Assembly (NCBI GenBank): GCA_002376965.1
Contig: DFOV01000279.1
Coordinates: 1 to 30,644, forward strand
DNA length: 30,644 nt
Reading direction: 5' to 3'
From: Gammaproteobacteria bacterium UBA3532
Lineage (GTDB): Bacteria > Pseudomonadota > Gammaproteobacteria > Enterobacterales > UBA3532
Shown here: one piece after another, positions 1-8,232 of the stretch
How positions within the stretch are numbered: the stretch's first letter is position 1
How the letters are laid out: the number at the start of each line of letters is the position of its first letter
The notes under the pieces: generated by a model
Told to the model about the DNA's origin: nothing
The model's database searches: none
Seen by the model: the letters and a program-made list of their open reading frames with translations, nothing else
Position numbers and translations under genes: made by a program

Positions 1-842
1 TTGATCCTTATACCCATTCTATAACTAAGAAGCCTACAATAGGATGCTTGAAATCGACCAGAATATCTCATGTTCTGGTACATCACGATCAAGGGATTGG
101 TGAAGAACTCATGTTTTTACGCTATTTTCACTGTCTTGCTCACCATCCTGGAATCAAATATGTTGCGTCGGATAAGCTTTATCCGCTAATTGAGCTTTGT
201 GCTCCAGATATCCCTGTGATCAAGCCATCCGAAGTTGATCATTTTAATTACCTATTGGCTATATGTGATTTGCCCTATGCACTTGATCTTGGATCAGTTC
301 AAGAGCAGCCGCTTGATATTTCTATAACAGAGTCAATGCGTCAATATGCCCGTCAGCTTTTGGCTGGGCTGCCTCGGCCACTTATCGGTGTCGCATGGCA
401 AGGGGGGGGGCAAACGGATAAGTCTTCCTTTCGTCGAGTCGAGCCAGCTCTTTTGGCATCGGCATTGCCTGATACTGGTGGTTGCTATGTCATCCTTCAA
501 CACAAGGTGAGTGATGAAGATGTAGAGGCTTTTTCTGATGCCTCTGATACGATGGTAGTAGATCTAAGCTCCGTTAATAGAGATTTAGTTGCATTAGCAG
601 CCGTACTGGAATCCTTGGATTATTATGTCGGTGTGATAAATACGAGCCATCATTTATTAAATTGCTTACAAAAAATATCTATCGCTTTGGTATCTAACCC
701 CGTTGACTTTTGTGCTTTGGAAAGGGGCGATTTTTCTCCGTGGCTACCCTATACTCGCTTGATTAGGCAGCGGGGTGAAGATTGGTCGAGTGCTCTTGAT
801 GTTATGAATTGTCATCTGGTTGGAGCCTGCAAATATGAGTAG
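1..842 (+). CDS. GT9/GT-B-like glycosyltransferase domain protein, 5' partial
   Basis: The reading frame is open from base 3 to the stop at 840-842 (279 residues visible), so the gene starts outside the window. A TTG at 48 could be read as a start, but the 15 codons before it align with the linker of the two paralogues downstream, so I treat it as internal. Family motifs are visible: DQGIGEELMFLRYF (nucleotide-sugar-fold start, compare GxGD..xxLR of glycosyltransferase 9), LIGVAWQGGG, VILQHK, LDYYVGVINTSHH, and a W...AL ending. The expected upstream TPR part is outside the window. A run of nine G (402-410) encodes three glycines in the WQGGG motif. The gene overlaps the next start by 8 nt. 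The role is inferred: glycosylation of a surface or flagellar structure. Acceptor and sugar are unknown. Confidence 0.75.
   Translation, partial: DPYTHSITKKPTIGCLKSTRISHVLVHHDQGIGEELMFLRYFHCLAHHPGIKYVASDKLYPLIELCAPDIPVIKPSEVDHFNYLLAICDLPYALDLGSVQEQPLDISITESMRQYARQLLAGLPRPLIGVAWQGGGQTDKSSFRRVEPALLASALPDTGGCYVILQHKVSDEDVEAFSDASDTMVVDLSSVNRDLVALAAVLESLDYYVGVINTSHHLLNCLQKISIALVSNPVDFCALERGDFSPWLPYTRLIRQRGEDWSSALDVMNCHLVGACKYE
402..410 (+). repeat. Homopolymer tract of nine G inside a GT-like gene
   Basis: Nine consecutive G form three in-frame GGG codons after the Trp-Gln of the GVAWQ motif. One added G brings in a TAA four codons after the tract. One lost G leads to a TGA about 35 codons on. 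Such tracts are classic slippage switches in glycosyltransferase genes of Campylobacter, Helicobacter and Neisseria. Switching here is inference. Other G/C runs in this window (7782-7788, 21431-21437, 28289-28295) are only seven long. Confidence 0.55.
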
Positions 843-1722
843 GAGTGATGATTCGGGAAAGTTGCTTGATGAGTGGTTACGCTATGATAAAACTCACTTT
901 GTCAATAACAAGGAGAAAGAGCCTGCTAATCCTAGGTGGTACATTGGGCTAGGGTTTCATTACTTAAAAGCGGGTGATTTTGCCCAAGCAAAGTTGATGG
1001 CGGCCTGTGCGTTATATTTTCAACCCAGAGATGAAGTGCTGTTGCGTGCATTATATAATCTCTGTATAGGGTGTGGCTGGAAGGCCGACGAATTGCTTGC
1101 TGAGTTAGCATTGTCGACGTCAGACTTTCAGCTTACCACTCTTGTGGCGATCATTTTAGCTGAGCATGGTCGCACTGGGCACCTGGATAAAATGCTATCG
1201 AGTTCTCGACAATTTTTCGGGGCAGATAAGTGGTTGACCTGGGTTGATAGCAGGTCAGACTCTGTACCTGACAGATTGAAGCGTTGCCTGAACCGTTTTC
1301 GTGCCATTCCTATAGCTGCTATAGATGATTTACCGCATATTTCCTGTGTTAGAACAACACATGAGCCTCTGGAGGCCCTGTATCTAAAGGTGTGGCTTTC
1401 CAGTGATTTGCAGATACCGATGCAAAACTACTTGAAAAAGTATTTGGATTGTACAGCCAATAACAGCCAGTTCGATAATTCGCCGATATTTGCATGTGTT
1501 GTGAATGGAGATAAGTTGAAGAGCTCTTTCCCTAAGTCTTTGAACTATATTGTCGTTACAAGGGATAGTGAAATCGATATTGACGAATATAAGGAATTGA
1601 TGCCCAAACCTGCTGCTCTGTATCTAGCGAATACAGGCGGTTACGGTACAGATATTATTGCTGCGAAGATAGTCAATCACATAAAGAACTTGTCAGGAAA
1701 TACTAATGAAAGTATTACATAA
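835..1722 (+). CDS. Hypothetical protein with TPR-like helical N-terminus
   Basis: I do not recognise this 295-residue protein. Residues about 30-75 (WYIGLGFHYLKAGDFAQAKLMAACALYFQPRD) read like one or two TPR helices. The rest looks helical, then becomes alternating strand/helix near the end (PIFACVVNGDKL, NYIVVTRDSE, ALYLANTGGYGTD). It lacks the QGIGDE and NTNxH motifs of the genes on both sides, so it is not an obvious copy of them. I chose ATG 835 over TTG 820 because GGAG (822-825) sits 9 nt upstream of the ATG. It overlaps the previous gene by 8 nt and the next by 17 nt, so it is translationally coupled to both. By context it may be a partner or accessory protein of the flanking GT-like enzymes. 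Confidence 0.75.
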   Translation: MSRSDDSGKLLDEWLRYDKTHFVNNKEKEPANPRWYIGLGFHYLKAGDFAQAKLMAACALYFQPRDEVLLRALYNLCIGCGWKADELLAELALSTSDFQLTTLVAIILAEHGRTGHLDKMLSSSRQFFGADKWLTWVDSRSDSVPDRLKRCLNRFRAIPIAAIDDLPHISCVRTTHEPLEALYLKVWLSSDLQIPMQNYLKKYLDCTANNSQFDNSPIFACVVNGDKLKSSFPKSLNYIVVTRDSEIDIDEYKELMPKPAALYLANTGGYGTDIIAAKIVNHIKNLSGNTNESIT

Positions 1723-3373
1723 GTTAGAATCACTCATTCGTAATGGTCAATGGGCTGAAGCTATCGACTACGGTGAGAAGCATCAAAAAAAAGCTTCTGG
1801 TCAACCGCTGTACCATGCCCTAATGGGGATTGGTTATGGCAGTCAAGAACAAAATGTCATTGCAGCAGAGCATTTCAGCAAGGCAACAAAGTTAGATCCA
1901 GCAAATGAGCACTATTGGAATAATTTTGGACTCACTTGCAGTAAGTTAGGTATGTTCAGAGAAGCTGTCGATTGCTTTGATAGGGCGTTAAAAGTAAAGC
2001 CGAGGTTTATGGAGGCTGCAGCGAATTGTGCCGCGGCATTGGTCAATGATGGTCGTTATCAAGAATGTATTGACCGGTTTGAACAGCTTGATGATATAGC
2101 ACATCGTAATTTGCTTTTAAATCTGTTAGAAGCAAGTACCAGGTTAAATAATGAGAAGCTCGGGTGTTCCTTATGCGCCGAGCTACTGGAGCACTTCCCA
2201 AAAGATAGAGAGGTATTGGCTAAAATTGTTAATTCTGCAGAAAGCCTTCGGCTGTTTAGCTATGCATCTGATGCCGGTATGCTCTATCTGGATGTCGCAA
2301 ATCAAAATAATGATGTAGAAGCACTTACAACCATAAGTTACTTAAGCGGTCGGTGCGGCAAAAAAGAGCGTGCACTTGAACTAGCTGAAAGGGCAATAGC
2401 AATTGACCCGTCACACGGCTATGCACATTACAATGCGGCAATAAACAGCTTTAAACTTGAAAAATATTCGCAAGCCTGGAAGCACAACCAGTGGCGATTT
2501 GTACCGAAAGGACATGAGTATCAGTTTCATCCGCTGAAAAAAGAAGGCTATTTGAAAAAGCCTTCAGATTACGACGCTATTAGTTTCTATGGCAAGAAAG
2601 TACTTTTTAGCTATGAGCAGGGGATTGGTGATGAACTGTTTTTCTTGCGATTTCTTGATTCTATTGAAAAATTGGGAGCTGAGATCAGCTATTTACCTTC
2701 TGAAAAAAGTCGACAAATCGTCAATTTTTGTAGTGGCTTTAAAGTTTGGGAAGTTGGAGATCGGTTACCTGATTTCGACTACATTTTTCCGGTAGGAGAA
2801 GCTGCTCTTTTTGCAACCACCATTGGTATTACCTCTACTGTTCCACCAATCCTATTTGACGACGAAAAAGTATCTAATAGTGAAATCCCTTTAGAGCTGT
2901 TGAATGCGCCTAAGCCTTGGGTTGGACTCACCTGGCGTGCAGGTATAGAAGCAGAATACAATCAATTGCGTCAGATTGATTTGGGAAAGCTGGTCGAGGC
3001 GATCCCATCCGAGGGGACATTGGTGGTTTTGCAGCGGCATGCTCCAGCAGATGAAGTAGAGCGCTTGCGGTCGATGGGACGCGTTGTGCTGGACTTTACT
3101 GAGTTAAACGAACATCTCGATAGATTGGTGCCTGTTATAGGCGCATTGGATGACTATATCGGTATTCACAATACAAATATGCATATTCGTGCATCGTTTG
3201 GGAAACGAGCGTGTTTATTGAATGCCTATCCTGGCGATAGCATTTTGTCTGACGGTATCAATGAAAGTGGCTGGTTTCCAACCTTTACCATATACAGTGA
3301 AAAAGAGCATGATCAATGGGGTGGTGCTCTAGAAAACTTAAGCCGTGATCTCATTGAGATGGATTATGCATGA
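1706..3373 (+). CDS. TPR protein with C-terminal GT9/GT-B-like domain
   Basis: 555 residues. The N-terminal half is TPR solenoid: clear repeats around residues 35-67, 68-101, 102-135 and 222-265, with the helix A/B pattern and P at repeat ends (KATKLDPANEHYWNNFG, RALKVKPRFMEAAAN, RAIAIDPSHGYAHYNAA). The C-terminal domain from about 297 carries EQGIGDELFFLRF (304-316), WVGLTWRAG (405-413), LVVLQR (439-444) and LDDYIGIHNTNMHI (481-494). TPR plus GT-B fold recalls O-GlcNAc-transferase-like and GT9-like proteins that modify proteins or surface glycans. The substrate is unknown. Many relatives have DTAxAHLAGA where this has NTNMHIRAS, so catalysis may differ. ATG 1706 overlaps the preceding stop by 17 nt. 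An A8 run lies at 1785-1792. Confidence 0.85.
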   Translation: MKVLHKLESLIRNGQWAEAIDYGEKHQKKASGQPLYHALMGIGYGSQEQNVIAAEHFSKATKLDPANEHYWNNFGLTCSKLGMFREAVDCFDRALKVKPRFMEAAANCAAALVNDGRYQECIDRFEQLDDIAHRNLLLNLLEASTRLNNEKLGCSLCAELLEHFPKDREVLAKIVNSAESLRLFSYASDAGMLYLDVANQNNDVEALTTISYLSGRCGKKERALELAERAIAIDPSHGYAHYNAAINSFKLEKYSQAWKHNQWRFVPKGHEYQFHPLKKEGYLKKPSDYDAISFYGKKVLFSYEQGIGDELFFLRFLDSIEKLGAEISYLPSEKSRQIVNFCSGFKVWEVGDRLPDFDYIFPVGEAALFATTIGITSTVPPILFDDEKVSNSEIPLELLNAPKPWVGLTWRAGIEAEYNQLRQIDLGKLVEAIPSEGTLVVLQRHAPADEVERLRSMGRVVLDFTELNEHLDRLVPVIGALDDYIGIHNTNMHIRASFGKRACLLNAYPGDSILSDGINESGWFPTFTIYSEKEHDQWGGALENLSRDLIEMDYA

Positions 3374-4865
3374 CATTATGGAAGCATCCATCGAGAATGG
3401 GCTAACTGCCTATCGTGATCGCGACTTTAATAGGTGTTCTCAAATATTTGAAGCCTGCATCCGGCGAAATTTGCGTGTTGCTGAGGCATACTACTATCTA
3501 GGGTTGGCAAATCTCTCAGGTCATAAAGACTACGAAGCAGCGGCAGACTGTTTTAAAAAAGCTATACAGAGTGACCCATCATTTGTTGAAGCAAGATCTA
3601 ATCTGGCTGCAATGCAGTATCAATTGGGTGATACAAAAACAGCTTACACAAACTATATTTCCCTGCTTGAAAAACTCCCAAACGACAAAGTTGTACTTAA
3701 CAATACTGGTAAACTTGCCAGAGATTACCGTGACTATCGTGTGGCTAAGAGGTGCCTCGAGCACCTAGTATCGCTTCAGCCCGATTTCGTTGATGGTCTC
3801 TTTAATTTATCCAATGTTTACACAGATTTGGGTATGTTAAATAAGGCGTTGGTGTTACTTGAGAAAATTAAGTTAATTAGCCCGCAGCATGTGAAATCCA
3901 GGGCTAATTTGGGTCGGCTTTATTTGATGATGGGGGAGTGGGAAAAAGGCTGGGAAGACTATTTTTGGCGAGTGCCGTTATTAACTAGTCATCAATATTA
4001 TACTGATCCAGTAACTCAAAAAGATCTGCCTTTGCCGAACCAGTGTCAGCTAGATATAAGTAAAGTGAGGAAGGTTGCAGTTTTTGCCGATCAGGGGTTA
4101 GGGGATGAGATTTTCTTTCTGCGTTTTGTTCCGCTGTTAAATAGTAAAGGGATATTTATTAGTTACCTGCCTTCAGCCAAGCTGGCTCCTTTGCTTAAGT
4201 GCAGTTCGTTGCCGCTGGTGTTGGAAAAACAAGGCGCTACATATTGGCAACTAGAACCCGATCTTACCTTGGCGGTGAGTGATCTTGGATGGTTGGCTAA
4301 TAAAATTGGAATCCAGCCCTCAGGAGCGCCGCTTCTATTTGATAGAGCCGTGCTACAAAAGATAGACAGTGCCAAGCGAAATGATAGTAGTTCGCGACCG
4401 AAAATTGGCATTACTTGGCGAGCAGGTGACCCATCAAAAGCCAACTCATTGTCAAAAGAAGTGGCGTTGCCCCAACTCCTTCAGTCACTGAAAGGGCTAG
4501 ATGTTGAATTGGTTGTATTACAAAGAAATCCTAAAATTGGTGAGGTGCAATACATCAAAGCGAACTGGGAAAATGCAGTCATTGATGCCAGTAAGGCCAA
4601 TGATGACTTGTGTGAAGTTGCATCGGTATTGAGCAGCTTGGATCACTATGTTGGGGTGAGTAACACTAATGTTCATATAGGTGCTGGTTTGCAACTTCCA
4701 ACATCAGTATTGCTGCCTGCTGAAGGTGATTTTCGTTGGATGCTTGGAGAGCGATCGACTTGGTTTCCTGACATTCCGCTTTATCGAGAGTCGCTAAGCG
4801 ATGGATGGAAACCGGCGTTACTTGCATTGCGCGAGGAACTTCATCAGCAGTTCGGACGGGAGTAA
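3366..4865 (+). CDS. TPR protein with C-terminal GT9/GT-B-like domain
   Basis: 499 residues from ATG 3366. This overlaps the previous stop by 8 nt and has a TGAGA-type site at 3354-3358. GTG 3345 and ATG 3378 are alternative starts. TPRs run from about residue 5 to 200 (AEAYYYLGLANLSG, AIQSDPSFVEARSNLA, LQPDFVDGLFNLSN, ISPQHVKSRANLGRL). The GT-like domain follows: DQGLGDEIFFLRF (242-254), KIGITWRAG (346-354), LVVLQR (382-387), LDHYVGVSNTNVHIGAG (425-441), and FRWMLGERSTWFPDIPLYR near the end. It is a clear paralogue of the gene at 1706-3373 and of the partial gene at the left edge, and is the last of the coupled cluster. Its stop codon lies in a terminator hairpin. Specificity and role are inferred only; glycosylation is the best guess. 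Confidence 0.85.
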   Translation: MHDIMEASIENGLTAYRDRDFNRCSQIFEACIRRNLRVAEAYYYLGLANLSGHKDYEAAADCFKKAIQSDPSFVEARSNLAAMQYQLGDTKTAYTNYISLLEKLPNDKVVLNNTGKLARDYRDYRVAKRCLEHLVSLQPDFVDGLFNLSNVYTDLGMLNKALVLLEKIKLISPQHVKSRANLGRLYLMMGEWEKGWEDYFWRVPLLTSHQYYTDPVTQKDLPLPNQCQLDISKVRKVAVFADQGLGDEIFFLRFVPLLNSKGIFISYLPSAKLAPLLKCSSLPLVLEKQGATYWQLEPDLTLAVSDLGWLANKIGIQPSGAPLLFDRAVLQKIDSAKRNDSSSRPKIGITWRAGDPSKANSLSKEVALPQLLQSLKGLDVELVVLQRNPKIGEVQYIKANWENAVIDASKANDDLCEVASVLSSLDHYVGVSNTNVHIGAGLQLPTSVLLPAEGDFRWMLGERSTWFPDIPLYRESLSDGWKPALLALREELHQQFGRE

Positions 4866-4881
4866 TGCTTTCCCGTCCGAA
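4851..4881 (+). terminator. Hairpin terminator enclosing the stop codon of the TPR-GT gene
   Basis: An 11-bp perfect inverted repeat TTCGGACGGGA (4851-4861) / TCCCGTCCGAA (4871-4881) has a 9-nt loop holding the TAA stop (4863-4865), followed by a short T-rich stretch (ATTTTA). It lies between convergent genes. The T tail is on the plus-strand side, so it mainly ends the left cluster. Confidence 0.7.
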
Positions 4882-4887
4882 TGCATT

Positions 4888-5367
4888 TTACCGACGCTTA
4901 AACAACGGCAAACTTTCGTCTGCTGCAGGCTGATACAACACGTCAAACCTTGAAAAGTCAGTCAATGCCAGTTCTGCATTTTGGTCTTCACGCAGTTCGA
5001 AACTGCTAAAGCCGCAGCGGTGCATCTGAAACAATTGATCACGAAGTACATCGCCAGTCGCACGAATGTCTCCCTCGAAACCAAGCCTGTCTCTTAATAA
5101 GCGCGCCTGACTATAAGCGCGTCCATCAGCGAAGGCTGGAAATTGCAGACGGATAACGTCAGCTTTATTGATAGAAGGGTAAAGCTCAACGATGTCTTCA
5201 TCGTTGGGCACAGTGACAGCGACGCGGCCATTGTGTCCTTCGAAGTCGAGGTATTCGACTTGGTCGATGGCAACAATGATGTCACCATCGCAAGCGATTT
5301 TTTCAAGCTCTTGGCAATCCTGCCAGCTCTCATCGAGGATAGACTGGGTATTGATTAAATTAGGCAT
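4888..5367 (-). CDS. DUF934 family protein, sulfite reductase partner
   Basis: 159 residues, MPNLINTQSILDESWQ... The family is DUF934, usually encoded directly after the sulfite reductase gene in pseudomonads and relatives and annotated as probably involved in sulfite reduction. Its biochemical role is not established. Typical segments are the PNDEDIVELYP stretch, the conserved LQFPAFADGRAYSQARLLRDRLGFEGDIRATGDVLRDQLFQMHRCGFSSFELR core (about residues 74-125) and a YQPAADE tail. I chose ATG 5367 because AAGGAGCG lies just upstream (5373-5380). A longer frame back to 5445 runs inside the reductase gene. The ATG overlaps the reductase stop by 8 nt, so the two are translationally coupled. Confidence 0.88.
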   Translation of the reverse strand: MPNLINTQSILDESWQDCQELEKIACDGDIIVAIDQVEYLDFEGHNGRVAVTVPNDEDIVELYPSINKADVIRLQFPAFADGRAYSQARLLRDRLGFEGDIRATGDVLRDQLFQMHRCGFSSFELREDQNAELALTDFSRFDVLYQPAADESLPLFKRR

Positions 5368-7000
5368 ACAAACGCTCCTTAAAAGGGTTCGTGCCAATAC
5401 GACGAACGGTTTCAAGGAAAGGCTCGTCATCTTGTCGTAGTTCAACGTAGGTTTTAACCAGGTTTTCTATTGCATCAGCAATTTCTTCACGGGCGAAAGA
5501 GGGGCCTAATATCTTGCCAATGGACGCTTCGTCGCCAGAGCTGCCGCCAATGGTGACCTGGTAGAACTCTTTGCCTTTTTTGTCCACGCCCAGAATACCG
5601 ATTGCCGCGACATGGTGATGACCACAGGCGTTCATACAGCCTGAGATATTTAGTCGCAGTTCACCCAAGTCATGAACATAATCGAGATCGTCAAACCGCT
5701 GATTGATCTCTTCCGCAATAGGAATTGAATGGGCATTGGCTAAGCTGCAATAGGTGAGGCCAGGGCAGCAAATCATATCGGTGATGCAGCCAGCATTGGC
5801 CGTTGCGCAATTGATATCGTTAAGCGCTTGCCACAGGGTATACAGATCTTTTTGCTTAACATCTGCGAGGATTAAGTTTTGTTTGTGCGTGGCGCGAACC
5901 ATACCGAAGCTGAATTCGTCGGCCAAATCAGCGACTTTCTCCAGTTGGCTATCTGTTATATCGCCAGGAGCAACATCTGGTGATTTCAATGTGACAACAA
6001 CTGCGGCGTAGCCAGAAATTTTATGTGGCTTAACGTTTTGTTTTACCCAGCGTTGGAAATCCTGGTTATTATCGTCACCAAGCTCAGAAAGGTCGTCCAA
6101 TGTTTCGTAACTGGGCGGTGCGAAGAAATCTTGTACGCGCGCAATCTCTTCTTCCGTTAGCTCAAGAGAAGACGATTTGATGTGTTCCCATTCGTTTTCA
6201 ATCATTGCCGCTAATTTGTCACGCCCTAAAGCTTTGAGCATGATTTTGATACGAGCTTTGTATTTGTTGTCGCGACGTCCTAGCAGGTTGTAGACGCGTA
6301 AGATGGCTTCTAAGTAGGTTAGCAAGTCTTTCTTAGGCAGAAATTCACGAACGACATCACCAACAACTGGAGTACGGCCCAAGCCGCCACCAACATAGAC
6401 TTCAAATCCGGTTTCGCCTTCAGAATTTTTACGCAGGCGTAAGCCAATATCATGTACCTGGATGGCGGCACGGTCTTTTTCTGCGCCAGTTACCGCGATC
6501 TTAAATTTGCGTGGAAGATAGGTAAACTCCGGATGGAAGGTTGACCACTGACGAATGATTTCGCAATAAGGTCTTGGATCTTCCAGTTCATCTGGTGCAA
6601 CGCCAGCATATTCATCGCTGGTGGTGTTACGAATACAGTTGCCACTGGTTTGAATGGCGTGCATTTGCACGCTTGCCAAGTCTGCAAGAATATTAGGTAC
6701 TTGCTCTAGTTCGGGCCAGTTGTACTGCACATTTTGGCGCGTGGTAAAGTGAGCAAAGCCTTTATCATATTTGCGAGCAATATGAGCCAGCATCCGTACT
6801 TGTTTGGTATTTAGCAGGCCATAAGGGATTGCAACGCGTAACATGTATGCATGTAACTGGTTGTATAGGCCATTCATTAGGCGAAGAGGGCGGAATTCCT
6901 CTTCGGGAAGATTCCCATTTATTCGTCGTTCAACCTGATCCTGAAACTCTTGAACTCGTTGATCGACGATCTTTTGGTCATATTGATCGTATACGTACAT
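5360..7000 (-). CDS. cysI: Siroheme-dependent sulfite/nitrite reductase (hemoprotein)
   Basis: 546 residues with two ferredoxin-like half domains and two siroheme/4Fe-4S half domains. TTRQNVQYNW (86-95) and the second-half THKQNLILADV (371-381) are the usual siroheme-binding Arg/Lys regions. Cluster cysteines are C412 and C418 (CX5C) and C455 and C459 (CX3C, SGCMNACGHHH). It reduces sulfite to sulfide (6 electrons) for cysteine synthesis; close relatives reduce nitrite. The DUF934 gene downstream favours sulfite. No CysJ flavoprotein is nearby, so the electron donor is probably ferredoxin or an unlinked reductase. The start ATG 7000 has only a weak ribosome site. It is read divergently from the hydroxylase at 7215. 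Confidence 0.88.
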   Translation of the reverse strand: MYVYDQYDQKIVDQRVQEFQDQVERRINGNLPEEEFRPLRLMNGLYNQLHAYMLRVAIPYGLLNTKQVRMLAHIARKYDKGFAHFTTRQNVQYNWPELEQVPNILADLASVQMHAIQTSGNCIRNTTSDEYAGVAPDELEDPRPYCEIIRQWSTFHPEFTYLPRKFKIAVTGAEKDRAAIQVHDIGLRLRKNSEGETGFEVYVGGGLGRTPVVGDVVREFLPKKDLLTYLEAILRVYNLLGRRDNKYKARIKIMLKALGRDKLAAMIENEWEHIKSSSLELTEEEIARVQDFFAPPSYETLDDLSELGDDNNQDFQRWVKQNVKPHKISGYAAVVVTLKSPDVAPGDITDSQLEKVADLADEFSFGMVRATHKQNLILADVKQKDLYTLWQALNDINCATANAGCITDMICCPGLTYCSLANAHSIPIAEEINQRFDDLDYVHDLGELRLNISGCMNACGHHHVAAIGILGVDKKGKEFYQVTIGGSSGDEASIGKILGPSFAREEIADAIENLVKTYVELRQDDEPFLETVRRIGTNPFKERLYA

Positions 7001-7165
7001 GAAAATTTACCAATCTATTTAGCGGAAAGTGGGATTTTCTGAGCGGGCAACTTTACCAGCTGCGCTTATAGAAAAAAAGAATTAAATATTAATATAATCA
7101 TTACTAATGGTTATAAGCTCGCGCGTTTTCACGGCCTTTTGTCGCTGTAGAAATTGTATCCGGCA

Positions 7166-7174
7166 TGCTAGAAT
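7166..7174 (+). promoter_or_regulatory. Candidate extended -10 promoter for the hydroxylase gene
   Basis: TGCTAGAAT fits an extended -10 (TGnTAnnnT). It would start transcription near 7181 and give a leader of about 34 nt before GTG 7215. No good -35 is seen at 17 nt. The divergent gap 7001-7214 also has an AT-rich stretch (7078-7100) with TATAAT at 7093-7098. The promoter of the reductase gene on the minus strand could not be placed. Confidence 0.4.
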
Positions 7175-7214
7175 GTCCATACCTAATTAAGACTGATACT
7201 CATTACTATTTAAC

Positions 7215-8186
7215 GTGCTAGAAACCTCCTATCAGGCTCTAATTGAGCTACCAGGCTACCTTTTGGATGCTAATAAGCGCATCTTCTGGGGATATTTATT
7301 ATCTGGTCTTGTGCTGGCGATCTTAGTGTTAAAACTTAGCCAGAGGCACCGCCCATGGCGTGAGGTAATTCACCTTATATTCGATAAGCGTATCTGGTGG
7401 TCATCCACTGCAAGGCAGGATTACGCTTTGTTTTTTGCCAACAAAGTGATTAAGGGGGTGACCTTTGGTCCCATCCTGCTGACTATGGTTCCGGTAGCTC
7501 TTGGTGTGACCGATGGATTGGTATGGCTTTTCGGGCCAGCAGAGCCTTGGGTGGTTAACCAATACTTGGTGATAGGTCTGTTTACACTGGCGCTTTTTGT
7601 GGTTGATGATTTTAGCCGTTTCTTGCTGCATTATATGCTGCATCGCATTCCAGTGCTTTGGGACTTCCATAAAGTACACCACTCCGCGCACACGCTGACT
7701 CCCATGACGATATATCGAAGCCATCCTGTAGAAAGCTACTTATATGCATGTCGAATGGCATTGTCACAGGGTAGTGTTGTAGGGGGGGCTTACTATATAT
7801 TCGGCACCCAGTTGGCAATGGCTGATATCGTCGGTGCTAACCTTTTTGTTTTTCTATTTAACATTTTTGGCTCCAATTTGCGTCATTCACATGTTTGGTT
7901 GAGTTGGGGGTCGAGATGGGAATCGTGGTTTATCAGCCCAGCGCAACATCAAATTCATCATAGCCGTTTGCCACAACATTTTGATCGTAATCTAGGCTCG
8001 GCGCTGGCGATCTGGGATAGAATGGCTGGAACATTAATATATGCAAAAGGGGTTAAGTTAAAAGGATTTGGTGTTGGTGCTGGCGATCCGGGGCACCCGA
8101 ATCTTTGGGCTATTTACTTGTGGCCGTTTAAACAAGCTATACTAAGAATGGTAATCTTTCGGAAGCGGGGCTTTGCGCCGCGTTAA
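7215..8186 (+). CDS. Membrane fatty acid hydroxylase / sterol desaturase family protein
   Basis: 323 residues. The di-iron histidine clusters of the fatty-acid hydroxylase superfamily are present: HYMLH, HKVHHSAH and HQIHH, plus an extra H in RHSHVW. Hydrophobic segments at roughly residues 23-41, 78-100, 115-135 and 195-220 make it an inner-membrane enzyme. Family members hydroxylate or desaturate lipids, sterols or carotenoids using O2. The substrate here cannot be told. The start GTG 7215 has no clear ribosome site and is the weakest point; an in-frame start elsewhere is possible. The protease gene follows 46 nt later with its own ribosome site, so the two may be co-transcribed. A G7 run lies at 7782-7788. 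Confidence 0.85.
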   Translation: MLETSYQALIELPGYLLDANKRIFWGYLLSGLVLAILVLKLSQRHRPWREVIHLIFDKRIWWSSTARQDYALFFANKVIKGVTFGPILLTMVPVALGVTDGLVWLFGPAEPWVVNQYLVIGLFTLALFVVDDFSRFLLHYMLHRIPVLWDFHKVHHSAHTLTPMTIYRSHPVESYLYACRMALSQGSVVGGAYYIFGTQLAMADIVGANLFVFLFNIFGSNLRHSHVWLSWGSRWESWFISPAQHQIHHSRLPQHFDRNLGSALAIWDRMAGTLIYAKGVKLKGFGVGAGDPGHPNLWAIYLWPFKQAILRMVIFRKRGFAPR

Positions 8187-8232
8187 TGGGGCGTTGTGGC
8201 TCCTTCATTTATAGAGGAATAAGGAATAATCT

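Noticed and set aside
4163..4444. 93-codon open frame antisense to the TPR-GT gene
   Set aside because: It lies wholly inside a well-supported gene with clear domain motifs and has no family features.
7782..7788. Seven-G run in the hydroxylase gene as a phase-variation tract
   Set aside because: Runs of seven also occur in ispF (21431-21437) and mutS (28289-28295, as C), so this length is background here.
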